Shown here in pieces: positions 1 to 10,735 of a DNA stretch of 64,000 nt. Under the pieces are notes generated by a model. It was given only the letters and a program-made list of their open reading frames with translations, had not been told where the DNA came from and ran no database searches. The translations under genes were made by a program, and so were the position numbers. Numbering within the stretch: the stretch's first letter is position 1; every line of letters starts with the position of its first letter. The DNA is from Candidatus Galacturonatibacter soehngenii (GTDB lineage: Bacteria; Bacillota; Clostridia; Lachnospirales; Lachnospiraceae): contig NZ_WAGX01000004.1 in assembly GCF_008830185.1 (NCBI RefSeq), positions 806,001 to 870,000 of the forward strand. The letters run 5' to 3'.

Positions 1-237
1 AGCTCCTGGTCCTGAAGTTGCAAAACATACACCTACTTTTCCAGTTGCTCTTGCATATCCATCTGCCGCATGAGATGCACCTTGCTCATGCGATGTTAAA
101 ATATGTGTAATTTCATCTTGATGTTTGTACAGTTCATCATATACATTTAAAATGGCTCCCCCTGGATAACCAAAAACGGTATCAACATTCTGTTCCTTTA
201 AACATTCAATTACGATTTCTGCTCCTTTTAATTGCAT
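1..237 (-). CDS. ilvB: Acetolactate synthase large subunit, N-terminal part (cut by window edge)
   Basis: The first 79 codons of a thiamin diphosphate enzyme that condenses two pyruvates to acetolactate (or pyruvate plus 2-ketobutyrate) in valine, leucine and isoleucine synthesis. The start ATG is at 235-237, 13 bases past the ilvD stop, and the frame is open to the window edge. Visible family marks are the FGYPGG motif at residues 22-27 and the [15 protein letters not shown] block with the catalytic glutamate at residue 51. It is the last visible gene of leuB-ilvD-ilvB. The rest of the protein (normally about 550 residues) lies outside. Acetolactate synthase rather than another TPP enzyme is supported by the operon. 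Confidence 0.9.
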   Translation of the reverse strand, partial: MQLKGAEIVIECLKEQNVDTVFGYPGGAILNVYDELYKHQDEITHILTSHEQGASHAADGYARATGKVGVCFATSGPGA

Positions 238-250
238 ACAAATTACCTCT

Positions 251-1921
251 CTATTTTTTTGGAATCTCTAATACTGCACCTCGATTACCTGATGTAACCA
301 TAGCGGCATAACGTGCCAGATATCCTGTTGTAATCTTTGGTTCTCTTGGCTGCCATTTCTTTCTTCTTTCTTCTAGTTCTTCATCCGAAATAACGAAATC
401 TAATGTATTTTGTGGAATATTGATTTTGATTATATCTCCTTCTTCCACTAAGGCAATATTACCGCCTACTGCTGCCTCAGGCGAAACGTGCCCAATTACT
501 GCACCTCTTGATGCTCCACTAAATCTACCATCCGTAATAAGTGCAACTGATGATCCAAGTCCCATTCCACAAATTGCAGAGGTAGGGCTTAACATTTCTC
601 TCATTCCAGGACCTCCCTTTGGTCCCTCGTAACGAATTACTACAACATCACCTGCTACGATTTTACCTGCATTGATTGCTTTGATTGCATCTTCTTCACA
701 ATCAAATACACGTGCTGGTCCTTCGTGAACCATCATCTCAGGGGCAACCGCAGAACGTTTTACAACGCCTGAATCTGGTGCCAGATTACCTTTTAATACG
801 GCAATTCCACCAGTCTCGCTAAATGGATTCTCAATTGGCCTAATTACCTCTGGGTTATTATTGATACAGCCCTTTATATTTTCACCTACTGTCTGGCCTG
901 TTGCAGTTATTAAATCCGTAATGATTAAGCCTTTTTTATTTAGCTCATTCATAACTGCGTAAACACCGCCCGCTTCGTTTAAGTCCTCCATATAAGTTGG
1001 TCCTGCTGGAGCCAAGTGACATAGATTTGGAGTCTTTGCACTGATTTCATTTGCAATGTCAACATTCAAATCCACACCTGCTTCATGTGCAATCGCAGGT
1101 AAATGAAGCATACTATTGGTACTGCAACCCAGAGCCATATCTACTGTTAATGCATTTAAAAATGCTTCTTTTGTTAGAATATCTCTTGGTCTAATATTTC
1201 TTTCCAGTAATTCCATTACTTTCATTCCTGCATGCTTTGCAAGTTTAATACGCTCGGAATAAACAGCTGGAATGGTTCCATTTCCTTTTAATCCCAATCC
1301 AAGTACTTCAGTTAAGCAATTCATACTGTTGGCAGTATACATTCCAGAACAGGAACCACATGTTGGACACACTTTATTTTCATATTCCTCCACATCTTCT
1401 AACGACAGGTTTCCCGCAGTATAAGCTCCCACTGCTTCAAACATACTGGATAGACTTTTCTTTTCTCCTTTTACACGTCCTGCAAGCATTGGTCCACCAC
1501 TTACAAATACGGTAGGTATATTTATTCTTGCTGCCGCCATTAATAGTCCAGGTACATTTTTATCACAGTTTGGTACCATAACGAGTGCATCAAATGCATG
1601 TGCCATTGCCATACTTTCTGTAGAATCGGCAATCAAATCCCTTGTTACCAAAGAATATTTCATTCCTACATGCCCCATCGCAATACCATCGCATACTGCT
1701 ATTGCTGGGAAAACAATTGGTGTACCACCAGCCATTGCAACTCCCATTTTAACAGCATCTACAATTTTATCCAGATTCATATGACCTGGCACAATTTCAT
1801 TATATGAACTTACAATCCCAACCAATGGTCTTTCCATTTCTTCTTTGGTAAGTCCTAAAGCATTAAACAACGATCTATGTGGAGCATGCTCTACTCCTTT
1901 GGTTACTGAATCACTTCTCAT
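251..1921 (-). CDS. ilvD: Dihydroxy-acid dehydratase
   Basis: Dehydrates 2,3-dihydroxy-isovalerate and 2,3-dihydroxy-3-methylvalerate to the 2-keto acids of valine and isoleucine synthesis, in the cytosol, using an iron-sulfur cluster. The 556-residue length is normal. Cluster cysteines are seen in [10 protein letters not shown] (Cys119) and [10 protein letters not shown] (Cys185, 188, 191). No cysteine occurs near residues 39-49, where [2Fe-2S] members have one, so I infer an oxygen-labile [4Fe-4S] type. The ATG at 1921 follows a GGAGG site. It sits between leuB (63-base gap) and ilvB (13 bases), on the same strand and probably in one transcript. Confidence 0.96.
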   Translation of the reverse strand: MRSDSVTKGVEHAPHRSLFNALGLTKEEMERPLVGIVSSYNEIVPGHMNLDKIVDAVKMGVAMAGGTPIVFPAIAVCDGIAMGHVGMKYSLVTRDLIADSTESMAMAHAFDALVMVPNCDKNVPGLLMAAARINIPTVFVSGGPMLAGRVKGEKKSLSSMFEAVGAYTAGNLSLEDVEEYENKVCPTCGSCSGMYTANSMNCLTEVLGLGLKGNGTIPAVYSERIKLAKHAGMKVMELLERNIRPRDILTKEAFLNALTVDMALGCSTNSMLHLPAIAHEAGVDLNVDIANEISAKTPNLCHLAPAGPTYMEDLNEAGGVYAVMNELNKKGLIITDLITATGQTVGENIKGCINNNPEVIRPIENPFSETGGIAVLKGNLAPDSGVVKRSAVAPEMMVHEGPARVFDCEEDAIKAINAGKIVAGDVVVIRYEGPKGGPGMREMLSPTSAICGMGLGSSVALITDGRFSGASRGAVIGHVSPEAAVGGNIALVEEGDIIKINIPQNTLDFVISDEELEERRKKWQPREPKITTGYLARYAAMVTSGNRGAVLEIPKK

Positions 1922-1984
1922 CTTTATACCTCCAGTACGTTTTTTCTTAAATCTTCGTTAACTGTATCTTCAAACTAATTAGTT

Positions 1985-3067
1985 TCAAATTCGTTTGGCA
2001 ATCAAGTCACCCATTTCTTTTGTTCCAACTTGATTGCATCCTTGTGACATGATATCAATCGTTCGATATCCTTCTTTTAACACCTGCTTTACTGCGCTTT
2101 CAATAGCATCTGCTTCTTGATCTAAGTCAAAAGAATATCGTAACATCATTGCTGCGGATAAAATAGTAGCAATTGGATTCGCAACATTTTGCCCTGCAAT
2201 ATCAGGTGCTGAGCCATGACTTGGTTCGTATAAGCCAAGCTTGGTTTTACCTAGACTTGCAGACGATAACATACCTATGGAACCTGTTATCATACTTGCC
2301 TCGTCTGATAAGATATCACCGAACATGTTCTCTGTTAGTATGACGTCAAATTGTCTTGGATGTTTCACTAGCTGCATCGCACAGTTATCGACTAACATAT
2401 GTTCAAGCTCTACGTTTGGATAATCCTTTGCAACTTCATTTACTACTTTTCTCCAAAGTCTGGAAGAATCTAGCACATTGGCTTTGTCTACACTGGTTAC
2501 TTTCTTTTTTCTCTTCATAGCTATGTCAAAGCCGCGAATAGCTATTCTTCTGATTTCCTCTTCGTCATAGGTTAAGATATCCGTAGCCTTTAATATACCA
2601 TTTACTTCCTGCGTGTTTCTTTCTCCAAAGTAAATGCCTCCTGTAAGCTCACGCATGATTACCATATCAAAACCATCACCGATTATATCATCTCTTAAAG
2701 GACACGCTGACTTTAACTCATCATAAAGATAGGCAGGTCTGATATTTGCAAATAATTCCAAACCTTTTCGAAGTGCAAGAAGTCCAGCCTCTGGTCTTAA
2801 ACTTGGTTCTACACCATACCATTTTGAATTCCCAACGTCTCCACCAACAGCACCAAGTAAAACAGAGTCACTTTTCTTTGCTTCTTCAAGCGCCTCATCC
2901 GTCAAAGGAACCCCATGGACATCAATGGATATCCCTCCCATAAGGACTTCTTTATATTCAAACCTGTGATTAAATTTATCCTCAATCACACTTAATATTT
3001 TTTTTGCTTCTGTAACGATTTCTGGTCCTATTCCATCACCGGCTATCACTGCAATCTTTTTATCCAT
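1985..3067 (-). CDS. leuB: 3-isopropylmalate dehydrogenase
   Basis: Oxidatively decarboxylates 3-isopropylmalate to 2-ketoisocaproate with NAD in leucine synthesis. I place the start at the ATG at 3065-3067 (protein begins [16 protein letters not shown], 360 residues, the usual length) because AAAGGAC precedes it at correct spacing; a longer in-frame start at 3091 would add eight atypical residues. Family marks are the GDGIGPE N-terminus, [11 protein letters not shown], and the metal/substrate segment around [12 protein letters not shown]. First gene of the leuB-ilvD-ilvB transcript, with a good sigma-A promoter 40 bases upstream and no room for a T-box leader. Confidence 0.96.
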   Translation of the reverse strand: MDKKIAVIAGDGIGPEIVTEAKKILSVIEDKFNHRFEYKEVLMGGISIDVHGVPLTDEALEEAKKSDSVLLGAVGGDVGNSKWYGVEPSLRPEAGLLALRKGLELFANIRPAYLYDELKSACPLRDDIIGDGFDMVIMRELTGGIYFGERNTQEVNGILKATDILTYDEEEIRRIAIRGFDIAMKRKKKVTSVDKANVLDSSRLWRKVVNEVAKDYPNVELEHMLVDNCAMQLVKHPRQFDVILTENMFGDILSDEASMITGSIGMLSSASLGKTKLGLYEPSHGSAPDIAGQNVANPIATILSAAMMLRYSFDLDQEADAIESAVKQVLKEGYRTIDIMSQGCNQVGTKEMGDLIAKRI

Positions 3068-3106
3068 GGTAATCTGTCCTTTCCAAATCAAAATTCTATT
3101 GTTGTA

Positions 3107-3135
3107 ATCATAGCCTATTTCTATTTATTTTTCAA
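3107..3135 (-). promoter_or_regulatory. Sigma-A promoter for leuB-ilvD-ilvB
   Basis: On the minus strand, TTGAAA (3130-3135), a 17-base spacer and TATGAT (3107-3112). Transcription would start near 3100, giving a leader of only about 33 bases, so control by an attenuator or T-box in the leader is unlikely here. Confidence 0.65.
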
Positions 3136-3238
3136 CTATTATAACATATTTTTATTATTTTTTTGTTTAATATAACCAAGAGGAATAGTAAGCATAACTT
3201 TGAATAATGTATTAATTCATAAAACCTCCCAATTATGT

Positions 3239-3271
3239 AAAAAAGTACCTCTTTTTTGAAAGAGGCACTTT
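3239..3271 (-). terminator. Intrinsic terminator after yajC
   Basis: On the minus strand, AAGTGCCTCTTT and AAAGAGGTACTT form a 12-bp stem (one G-U pair) with a 3-4 base loop, followed by TTTTTT. It lies about 55 bases past the yajC stop and closes the der-to-yajC gene group. Confidence 0.85.
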
Positions 3272-3325
3272 AAAGTCAGACTGACTGTTACAAATATATC
3301 GAAACTGTAACAAATGATCTATATG

Positions 3326-3643
3326 TTATTCTGCATCTGGTTTTTCAACCTGAGTAATTGCTGATTTTTGCATTGGTATTCTACAGTTCTTATTGTTACC
3401 AAATTCAACGATTACAGTGTCATCTGAAATATCAATTACAACACCATAAAAACCGCTTGAAGTTAAAACACTATCTCCATTTTCAAGATTGGAAAGCATA
3501 GTTGCTAATCTTCTTTGTTCCTTTTTCTGTGGTCTAACTGCTATAAAATACATAAAACCACCAAATACAGCGATATATAATATCATAATACCTAAACCGC
3601 CTGCTGTTGATGCCGTTGGTCCCATTGCTAACAGATTCATCAT
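3326..3643 (-). CDS. yajC: Preprotein translocase accessory subunit YajC
   Basis: Small membrane protein (105 residues) that associates with the SecDF part of the Sec translocon. One transmembrane helix at about residues 18-38 is followed by a basic RPQKKEQRR stretch and a cytoplasmic beta-rich domain with the GDSVLTSSGFYGVV segment typical of the family. The ATG follows AGGAGG. Residue 2 is also Met, so either of two adjacent ATGs may be used. It follows tgt after 123 bases; the tgt-yajC pairing is conserved in many bacteria. Confidence 0.93.
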   Translation of the reverse strand: MMNLLAMGPTASTAGGLGIMILYIAVFGGFMYFIAVRPQKKEQRRLATMLSNLENGDSVLTSSGFYGVVIDISDDTVIVEFGNNKNCRIPMQKSAITQVEKPDAE

Positions 3644-3766
3644 TTTTCCTCCTAATTGTCAAAAAATTAAACTATATTTTTTTGGCCTGTTACCATTTTA
3701 CACAAATAATATCGTTTCATCAAGTACTTTGTCTGGATTTTTTTAGAAATATATTATAATAAAACA

Positions 3767-4903
3767 TTATTTCTTGTCATTTTCTAAAAATCCCTCTAAT
3801 TTGGCTTTTTTATAAGCCGCAAACCTGCCTTCATCAAGTGCATTTCTTATTTCTTCCATCATATTATTATAAAAATATAAGTTATGAAGTACACACAGCC
3901 TCATTCCAAGCATTTCTTTTGCCTTTAATAAGTGTCTGATGTACGCTCGGCTATAGGTCTTACAAGCTGGGCATTGACAGCCTTCTTCTATCGGTCTGTG
4001 GTCAAGTTCATATTTTGAATTAAATAAATTAAGCTTTCCTTTTCCAGTATATAAGTGTCCGTGTCGTCCATTTCGACTCGGATATACACAATCAAAGAAG
4101 TCAATGCCTCGCTCCACACCTTCTAAAATATTAGCTGGTGTCCCCACTCCCATAAGATAGGTTGGCTTATCAACTGGTAAATACGGAACTGTCTCTTCAA
4201 GTATGCGATACATTTCCTCATGAGATTCTCCAACAGCCAAACCTCCTACGGCATAACCATCTAAATCCAATTCTGTTATCGTCTTAGCATGCTCGATTCG
4301 AATATCCTCAAACGTTCCACCTTGATTAATTCCAAATAACATTTGGTTTTTATTTATGGTATCATCTAAACTATTTAGTCGATTCATTTCTTTTTTACAT
4401 CGATGTAACCATCTTGTGGTTCTTTCAACGGAATCCATAATGTATTTTTTCTCAGCAACACTTGAAGGACATTCATCAAAGGCCATGGCTATAGTAGAGG
4501 CAAGATTCGATTGAATTTGCATGCTTTCTTCTGGCCCCATAAATATTTTCCTTCCATCTATGTGAGAATTAAAGTAGACTCCCTCCTCTTTGATTTTTCG
4601 AAGTCCTGAAAGAGAAAATACCTGGAATCCACCAGAATCCGTAAGAATTGGCTTGTCCCATACCATAAATTTGTGAAGTCCCCCAAATTCTTTGATTAAC
4701 TTATCTCCTGTTCTCACATGTAGATGATAAGTGTTTGACAACTGTACTTGCGTTTTTATTTCATGTAAATCTGTGGTTGCTACTGCACCTTTTATGGCTG
4801 CCACAGTACCAACATTCATGAAGACTGGAGTTTGGATGACACCATGAACTGTTTTAAGCTCTCCTCTTTTTGCCCTACCCTCTTGTTTTAATAATTGATA
4901 CAT
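3767..4903 (-). CDS. tgt: tRNA-guanine transglycosylase (queuine tRNA-ribosyltransferase)
   Basis: Replaces guanine at the wobble position of GUN-anticodon tRNAs with a queuosine precursor (preQ1) by a TIM-barrel mechanism. At 378 residues it is normal length. Visible motifs are DSGGFQVFSLS (substrate aspartate), the nucleophile region DFFDCVYPSRNGRHG, and the zinc site CQCPAC followed by a distant His (VLHNLYF). The ATG at 4903 has AGCAGGT upstream. Only two bases separate it from the stop of the upstream hybrid kinase, so the two are probably translationally coupled, although no functional link is known. Confidence 0.96.
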   Translation of the reverse strand: MYQLLKQEGRAKRGELKTVHGVIQTPVFMNVGTVAAIKGAVATTDLHEIKTQVQLSNTYHLHVRTGDKLIKEFGGLHKFMVWDKPILTDSGGFQVFSLSGLRKIKEEGVYFNSHIDGRKIFMGPEESMQIQSNLASTIAMAFDECPSSVAEKKYIMDSVERTTRWLHRCKKEMNRLNSLDDTINKNQMLFGINQGGTFEDIRIEHAKTITELDLDGYAVGGLAVGESHEEMYRILEETVPYLPVDKPTYLMGVGTPANILEGVERGIDFFDCVYPSRNGRHGHLYTGKGKLNLFNSKYELDHRPIEEGCQCPACKTYSRAYIRHLLKAKEMLGMRLCVLHNLYFYNNMMEEIRNALDEGRFAAYKKAKLEGFLENDKK

Positions 4904-4905
4904 AA

Positions 4906-7638
4906 TTACCTGCTTTCTTGCAAATATGCTTTTATCATTTCTATTGCTTCATCATAATTTAGTTCTTCCATTTGCATCTTTAAGTTATTTAAAAATTTAT
5001 TTACTTCTTCATTTAATCTATAGGATAATAAATAATCTACTTTTTCAACTGCCAATGAACTTTCAAAATCGAGCAACATTGCTTCAATTTTTTTTAACTC
5101 TCGTATGATATCACTTTCTAAAATTATCGTATTTTTCACTTCAACACTGGATTCTTTCAATGCTTGTACCATATATTGTTCAATTGCTATTATTATTTCT
5201 TCATAGGTATGTAACAGTATTTCTACATTATTATGTATGTATTTATAATTTTCTTCTTTTCCTGCAAACTCATGATTTTTAGCGATTGTGCTCAAATCTA
5301 TTGCTCCGATTGCTAGCATCGCTCCTTTTATCCCATGAACTTCAACAATATAACGTTCATAGTCTTCTTCTTTTAGACAACGCTTTAAGAGGGCACATTT
5401 TTCTTTCCCTTCTCTTGCTACAACCTTTAAGATATTGATATAATTTTCAACATTTCCATTGCAATTTTTAATCCCTATTTCGGTATCAATCCCTACAATA
5501 TCTACAATTTTTATCTTGTTATCTTCCGCTTCGTTTCGATGTTCACTTGATATTTGTAAGACATTTGGTGGTAGGTAGTTAAGTAATACAAATTCTAGTT
5601 TCGATACTTCAATAGGTTTTGTGATATAGCCTTGAAACCCAGCATTTAAAAACATTTCTTTCGCTCCGCTTACTACATTTGCAGTTAATGCAACAACTGG
5701 AACTTTTTTATAATAGTCTTGATTTTTACTTCGTATTAACTTTAATGTTTCTATTCCATCTAACTCTGGCATCATGTAATCAAGAAAGATTAAATCATAC
5801 TTTGGATGTTGTAATAATTGAAGTGCTTCTTTACCATTACTTACTGCAGTAACATTTATTTTATAGTAATGTAGTAAGCCTTTAATCACTTCTAGATTGA
5901 TTAAATTATCATCAATTACCATAACTTCAGCCCCAATTGCTGTAAATCGCTTATATTGCCTCATTCTGTTATCGTGTAATAAATTTGTTTCTCCATTTAA
6001 AGCTGCTGCAATTGTCATACAGCAAAGTGGACGTCTTAATACAAATGCATTGCCATAATTTTGAAGAGGCTCATTATAATCTATTAAGATAAATAAATTA
6101 GAGCCCTTCCTATGATTTCTTATATAGGTTTCTTCTCTTAGATACATACCTTTTGATATGAAAATATCGGAATACACTTCACTTTTAAGAGCACTCTTTA
6201 ACTCTTCTATGTTTTTTGCAACCAAAGTTTCTATCCCTAAAAGTAAAAAAAGACGATTTAAAACATCCGCATGCTGTCTAGTCTTTTCAAACACCAATAT
6301 TTTTCGTTTTTTTGTATCCTTTAATTGAATCACTGGTTCTTTATTAACAATTTTTTGAGGTAATAAAACGGAAAAAGTGCTTCCTTTTCCATACTCACTT
6401 TGTACGGAAATACTTCCATCCATAAGCTCCAACAGTTGCTTGCAAATCGCAAGCCCAAGTCCACTTCCCTCGATATTACGATGTTCAAATTCTCCTACTC
6501 TTTCAAAACTTAAAAAGAGCCTATCTAAGTTTTCTTCTTTAATTCCAATTCCCGTATCAACTACATTAATAAACAAATACACATTATCCTGTCGGAATCT
6601 ACAACCGATTGTTAAGGTAATAGAGCCAGCATTTGTAAATTTCACTGCATTATTTAATAGGTTGATTAAGATTTGTCTAACCCTAACCTGATCGCCCATT
6701 AATTCACTCGGCATTTTAGGATCAATATGAACAAACAGTTCAACATCTTTTTCTAACAACCGAACACAAATCATATGAATGATATCGTTTAAGACAGAAG
6801 AAATATAATATCTCTCGAGCGTTATCACCATTTTACCCGACTCGATTTTTGAAAAATCCAATACATCATTAACAATTGAAAGCAAGGAAACACTTGCATT
6901 TTGAATATTGTTTGCCTTCTCTCTCACTTCATCACTTGTATCTGCACGAAGAATTAATTCTATCATTCCTAGAATCGCATTCAAGGGTGTACGAATCTCA
7001 TGAGACATATTTGCAAGAAACAAACTTTTAGCCCTATTCGCTTCTTTAGTCAATAATACCGCTTCCTCGGCTTTTTTTCTCTCTTGTAAATATATCCCAT
7101 CTTGAAACTTAACTACTATACCAATTACAACAGCTGACACCGTGACACAGATTACAACATCAACGAAATAACGTACCTCACTTTGAATTTGAATAATTAA
7201 ACCTGGATTCGAATGTTCTGCCATTACCATTAATACTAGTAAAAAAAACTGCAAAAAACTGATGCCAAACAATTTAATTCTATCATAACTTACAAAGTAA
7301 GTCATAACCATAAGCAATACCCAACATGCTGGCATTCCACTGTGAATTCCACCACATGTAATATATAAAATCGGATACACAATAATTGATATTGCTATCA
7401 CAATAATATTACAACCCATACGAAACTGACCGCTTTTGTATATAAAAAAACAAAGGGTCAGTAAAAAGAATAGCATTCCAACAATCGCTAGTACAAGTGG
7501 CATTGGAGCTTTTCTTAAGTATGAGGAAATGGCACCAGCAACACAAGTAAGTACTCCTGCAATCACAGTAACATGGAATACTCTTTTATCCAATGCCAAT
7601 TCTTTTCCGAGAAATTCATTCAAAAATTTCTTCCACAT
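4906..7638 (-). CDS. Membrane hybrid sensor histidine kinase with receiver and HPt domains
   Basis: A phosphorelay sensor of about 910 residues. In order: an N-terminal hydrophobic region with about six helices (residues 20-185), a HisKA domain with the phospho-accepting His in MSHEIRTPLN (about 215), an HATPase domain with NAVKF, DTGIGI and GSGLGLAI boxes, a receiver-like segment without clear acidic residues (about 445-560), a true receiver (VIDDN, phosphorylated Asp in LDYMMPELDG, Lys in TKPIE), and an HPt domain (HGIKGAM). I prefer the start at the fourth codon of the longest frame (Met at 7638, MWKKF), since AAGG lies nine bases before it; the first ATG at 7647 has no spacing from the site. 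The final output regulator is not encoded nearby. The ligand is unknown. Confidence 0.9.
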   Translation of the reverse strand: MWKKFLNEFLGKELALDKRVFHVTVIAGVLTCVAGAISSYLRKAPMPLVLAIVGMLFFLLTLCFFIYKSGQFRMGCNIIVIAISIIVYPILYITCGGIHSGMPACWVLLMVMTYFVSYDRIKLFGISFLQFFLLVLMVMAEHSNPGLIIQIQSEVRYFVDVVICVTVSAVVIGIVVKFQDGIYLQERKKAEEAVLLTKEANRAKSLFLANMSHEIRTPLNAILGMIELILRADTSDEVREKANNIQNASVSLLSIVNDVLDFSKIESGKMVITLERYYISSVLNDIIHMICVRLLEKDVELFVHIDPKMPSELMGDQVRVRQILINLLNNAVKFTNAGSITLTIGCRFRQDNVYLFINVVDTGIGIKEENLDRLFLSFERVGEFEHRNIEGSGLGLAICKQLLELMDGSISVQSEYGKGSTFSVLLPQKIVNKEPVIQLKDTKKRKILVFEKTRQHADVLNRLFLLLGIETLVAKNIEELKSALKSEVYSDIFISKGMYLREETYIRNHRKGSNLFILIDYNEPLQNYGNAFVLRRPLCCMTIAAALNGETNLLHDNRMRQYKRFTAIGAEVMVIDDNLINLEVIKGLLHYYKINVTAVSNGKEALQLLQHPKYDLIFLDYMMPELDGIETLKLIRSKNQDYYKKVPVVALTANVVSGAKEMFLNAGFQGYITKPIEVSKLEFVLLNYLPPNVLQISSEHRNEAEDNKIKIVDIVGIDTEIGIKNCNGNVENYINILKVVAREGKEKCALLKRCLKEEDYERYIVEVHGIKGAMLAIGAIDLSTIAKNHEFAGKEENYKYIHNNVEILLHTYEEIIIAIEQYMVQALKESSVEVKNTIILESDIIRELKKIEAMLLDFESSLAVEKVDYLLSYRLNEEVNKFLNNLKMQMEELNYDEAIEMIKAYLQESR

Positions 7639-7668
7639 ACATCTCATCCTTCGCCAAATATGCGTTTT

Positions 7669-8679
7669 TTACTCCCATGGTAAATCGGAATGTTCAATTT
7701 TTTTATCTCGAATCATTAATTCCTTTACTGCCTCTGAAGCTGGTTTATTGTGAAATAATACTTCATTTACCTGTTCAATAATTGGTAACGGTACAGAATA
7801 TTTCTTAGCAAGTTTTACAGCCGCCTTTGTAGAATATACACCTTCAACGACCATCTTTACCTCATCCATAGCTTCTTCCATGCTATGTCCTTGCCCAATT
7901 AAGATACCTGCCCTTCTATTTCTACTATGCATACTTGCACAAGTTACAATCAAATCACCTATTCCAGTAAGTCCAGAAAACGTTTCTTTCTTTCCTCCCA
8001 TGACAATACCAAGTCTACTAATCTCTGTAATTCCTCGTGTAATCAAAGCCGCCTTTGTATTATCACCATATCCAAGTCCATCTGCGATTCCTGCCGCTAA
8101 CGCAATTACATTCTTAAGAGCTCCACCTAGTTCAATTCCTAAAATATCTGGGCTGGTATATACGCGAAATACTTCATTCATAAAGGCATTTTGTATAAAT
8201 TCGGCACTCTCTTTCGTTTTTGCTCCAGCTACACAAGTCGTAGGGATTCCTCTTCCTACCTCTTCTGCATGGCTAGGTCCAGATAAAACGGCCGCATTTA
8301 CCCCTTTTATTTCTTCCTCTATGATTTCGGTTAAGGTAAATAGTGTGCTCTCTTCAATTCCTTTTGCTACGTTTACGATTAACTGGTTTTCTTTTACATA
8401 CTCTTTTAATAATTTACTTGTACTACGTACAAAAGGAGAAGGCACTGCCATCACAAGCATATCTTTATTTGTAGCAGCTTCCTTTAAACTACTTGTAATA
8501 ATGATATCCTCTGGTATCTTTACACCAGGTAACTTATCTTTATGTTCTCTTGTTTCATTTAACATAGATACTTCATCTTCAATAATTGACCAGATTGTTA
8601 CCTTATGTCCATTTTTGTGTAATAAAACTGCTAAAGCAATACCCCAGCTTCCAGCTCCAATAATGCTAACATCAATCAT
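7669..8679 (-). CDS. gpsA: Glycerol-3-phosphate dehydrogenase (NAD(P)+)
   Basis: Reduces dihydroxyacetone phosphate to sn-glycerol-3-phosphate, the backbone for phospholipids. It is 336 residues, a normal size. The N-terminal Rossmann motif GAGSWG is at residues 7-12. The catalytic lysine lies in GGALKNVIALAAG, and GLTGIGDL and the C-terminal VVEGVYS segment are typical. ATG preceded by GAGGTG. Directly after plsY (16-base gap), which uses its product, as in many Firmicutes. Confidence 0.96.
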   Translation of the reverse strand: MIDVSIIGAGSWGIALAVLLHKNGHKVTIWSIIEDEVSMLNETREHKDKLPGVKIPEDIIITSSLKEAATNKDMLVMAVPSPFVRSTSKLLKEYVKENQLIVNVAKGIEESTLFTLTEIIEEEIKGVNAAVLSGPSHAEEVGRGIPTTCVAGAKTKESAEFIQNAFMNEVFRVYTSPDILGIELGGALKNVIALAAGIADGLGYGDNTKAALITRGITEISRLGIVMGGKKETFSGLTGIGDLIVTCASMHSRNRRAGILIGQGHSMEEAMDEVKMVVEGVYSTKAAVKLAKKYSVPLPIIEQVNEVLFHNKPASEAVKELMIRDKKIEHSDLPWE

Positions 8680-8695
8680 ATTTGCACCTCGATTT

Positions 8696-9328
8696 TTATT
8701 TTTTCCCGAGCTTATTCTCAGTTTTGTTTATTAGTCTTACAATGTTTTGTCTATGCTTATAAAAAGCCAAAGCAGTCAAAAGAAAACTTACTGCATATAA
8801 TTCATACAAATACGGTGTAGCTAGATGAAAAACACCCTTGCTGCCTAGAATCACAATTTCGATTAAAAATCCCGTCATTAATAATAAGGAGCCAAGCGAT
8901 ACATATCTTGTGATTGCAACAACAATAACAAAAGTAAAAAATCCAATCATAGCCATAGTTCCATTAAACGCTAAAATCATACCTGCTGTTGCAGCAATCC
9001 CCTTTCCTCCCTTAAAGCCCAAATAAAAAGGAAAGTTATGTCCTAAAACAGTACCAAAACCTGCATATAGTACCAATAAAGGCATTATATCCAAATGAGA
9101 TCCTTGAAAAAGTTTTCTAACGATAAAAGCCGCAAATACTGCTTTTAAGCAATCTCCTAAAAAAGTGATTAGGCCAGCTTTAAATCCTAATGTTCTAAGA
9201 GCATTCGTTGTACCTGCATTTCCACTTCCATGCTCTCTAATATCAACATGATTTACTTTTCCGTATATGTAACTGGTCTGAAACAAACCACACACATAAC
9301 CTATTATCACACACACCAAACGTTCCAT
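8696..9328 (-). CDS. plsY: Acyl-phosphate:glycerol-3-phosphate acyltransferase
   Basis: Integral membrane enzyme that moves an acyl group from acyl phosphate to glycerol-3-phosphate, giving lysophosphatidic acid. The 210 residues contain about five hydrophobic helices and the conserved loops GSGNAGTTNALR (residues 36-47) and GFKGGKGIAAT. Start ATG at 9328 with AAAGGA lying inside the end of der (1-base gap between the genes). Placed between der and gpsA. Confidence 0.95.
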   Translation of the reverse strand: MERLVCVIIGYVCGLFQTSYIYGKVNHVDIREHGSGNAGTTNALRTLGFKAGLITFLGDCLKAVFAAFIVRKLFQGSHLDIMPLLVLYAGFGTVLGHNFPFYLGFKGGKGIAATAGMILAFNGTMAMIGFFTFVIVVAITRYVSLGSLLLMTGFLIEIVILGSKGVFHLATPYLYELYAVSFLLTALAFYKHRQNIVRLINKTENKLGKK

Positions 9329-9329
9329 A

Positions 9330-10655
9330 CTACTGATTTTCCTTTCGCTCCCTGGTTATAAATTTTAATGAAGTCCCCTTAAATCCAAATGCTTCACGTA
9401 TTTTATTTTCCAAATATCTCGTATAAGAAAAATGCATCAACTCTTTGTCGTTTACAAACACCACAAAAGTAGGCGGCTTAACAGCTACCTGAGTAATATA
9501 GTATATTTTCAAACGTTTTCCTTTATCAGAAGGTGGTTGCTGTAATGCAACTGCTTCTGCAACGATTTCATTTAAAACACCAGTCGCTACACGTAGTGTC
9601 TGATTTTGAATCACAACATCAATTTGATCAAATAATTTTGGCAGTCTTTGACCTGTTTCTGCTGAAATAAAGATAATCTCTGCATAAGGCATATAAGCAA
9701 GAACGTCTCTGATTCGATTGGTAAATTCATAGATAGTCTTATCATTTTTAACAATTGCATCCCATTTGTTGACTGCAATAATCACACCTTTTCCTCTTTC
9801 ATGTGCGATTCCTGCAATCTTTGCATCTTGTTCGGTAATTCCTTCTGTTGCATCAATCATAACTACAACTACATCCGATCGATCGACAGCTGTTACCGTA
9901 CGAATGATACTATAGCGTTCAATCTCTTCTTTTATTTTATTTTTACGTCTAAGTCCAGCTGTATCGATAAATACGTATTCTTTATCTTGATAGATGACTT
10001 CGGTATCGACTGCATCTCTGGTTGTACCAGCTATATTTGAAACAATAAGTCTATTCTCTCCTAATAATTTGTTAATAAGAGAAGATTTTCCAACATTCGG
10101 CTTTCCAACAATGGCAATACGTGGTCTTTCATCTTCCTCCTCCATAAGCTCATCTTTATTAAAGTGAGAAGTTACAATATCAAGCATATCACCAAGACCT
10201 AATCTGGATGCGGCAGATACAGGAACTGGATCTCCAATTCCCAGATTATAAAACTCATATACATCTGGCATAAATTTTTCAAAACTATCAACCTTATTGA
10301 CCACTAAGACAACTGGCTTTTTCGAACGTCTTAAAATATCTGCCACCTTTGCATCAGAATCGACCAAGCCTTGTCTTACATCTGTGATGAACATAATAAC
10401 ATCCGCTGTTTCGATTGCAATCTCTGCTTGTTCACGCATCTGTGATAAAATTATATCACTGCTATCAGGCTCAATTCCTCCCGTATCAATTAAAGTAAAT
10501 GACATATCAAGCCAAGTCACATCCGCGTAAATTCTATCTCTGGTTACTCCTGGTGTATCTTGAACAATTGAAATGGTATCACCTGCTAATACATTAAACA
10601 ACGTTGATTTCCCAACATTTGGTCTTCCAACGATTGCTACAATTGGTTTACTCAT
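9330..10655 (-). CDS. der: Ribosome-assembly GTPase Der (EngA)
   Basis: Essential double-GTPase for 50S subunit maturation. The 441 residues have G domain 1 (GRPNVGKS at 8-15, DTPG, NKVD), an acidic linker rich in Glu/Asp near residue 170, G domain 2 ([20 protein letters not shown]), and a C-terminal KH-like domain with the final GTSLKF segment typical of EngA. An AAAAGGAG site precedes the ATG, somewhat distant. It follows the DUF512 gene after an 80-base gap and precedes plsY. Confidence 0.96.
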   Translation of the reverse strand: MSKPIVAIVGRPNVGKSTLFNVLAGDTISIVQDTPGVTRDRIYADVTWLDMSFTLIDTGGIEPDSSDIILSQMREQAEIAIETADVIMFITDVRQGLVDSDAKVADILRRSKKPVVLVVNKVDSFEKFMPDVYEFYNLGIGDPVPVSAASRLGLGDMLDIVTSHFNKDELMEEEDERPRIAIVGKPNVGKSSLINKLLGENRLIVSNIAGTTRDAVDTEVIYQDKEYVFIDTAGLRRKNKIKEEIERYSIIRTVTAVDRSDVVVVMIDATEGITEQDAKIAGIAHERGKGVIIAVNKWDAIVKNDKTIYEFTNRIRDVLAYMPYAEIIFISAETGQRLPKLFDQIDVVIQNQTLRVATGVLNEIVAEAVALQQPPSDKGKRLKIYYITQVAVKPPTFVVFVNDKELMHFSYTRYLENKIREAFGFKGTSLKFITRERKENQ

Positions 10656-10735
10656 ATAAATTTATTTCTCCTTTTCTATAAACGTACGATTCCACTGTTT
10701 GTCGTATTGTTTTATAACCTTAACGCTCACACGTC

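Noticed and set aside
2241-2423. Short plus-strand frames opposite leuB
   Set aside because: Antisense shadows without ribosome sites.
7880-8734. 284-residue plus-strand frame opposite gpsA
   Set aside because: It is the antisense shadow of a well-conserved gene, with no ribosome site and no recognisable domain.
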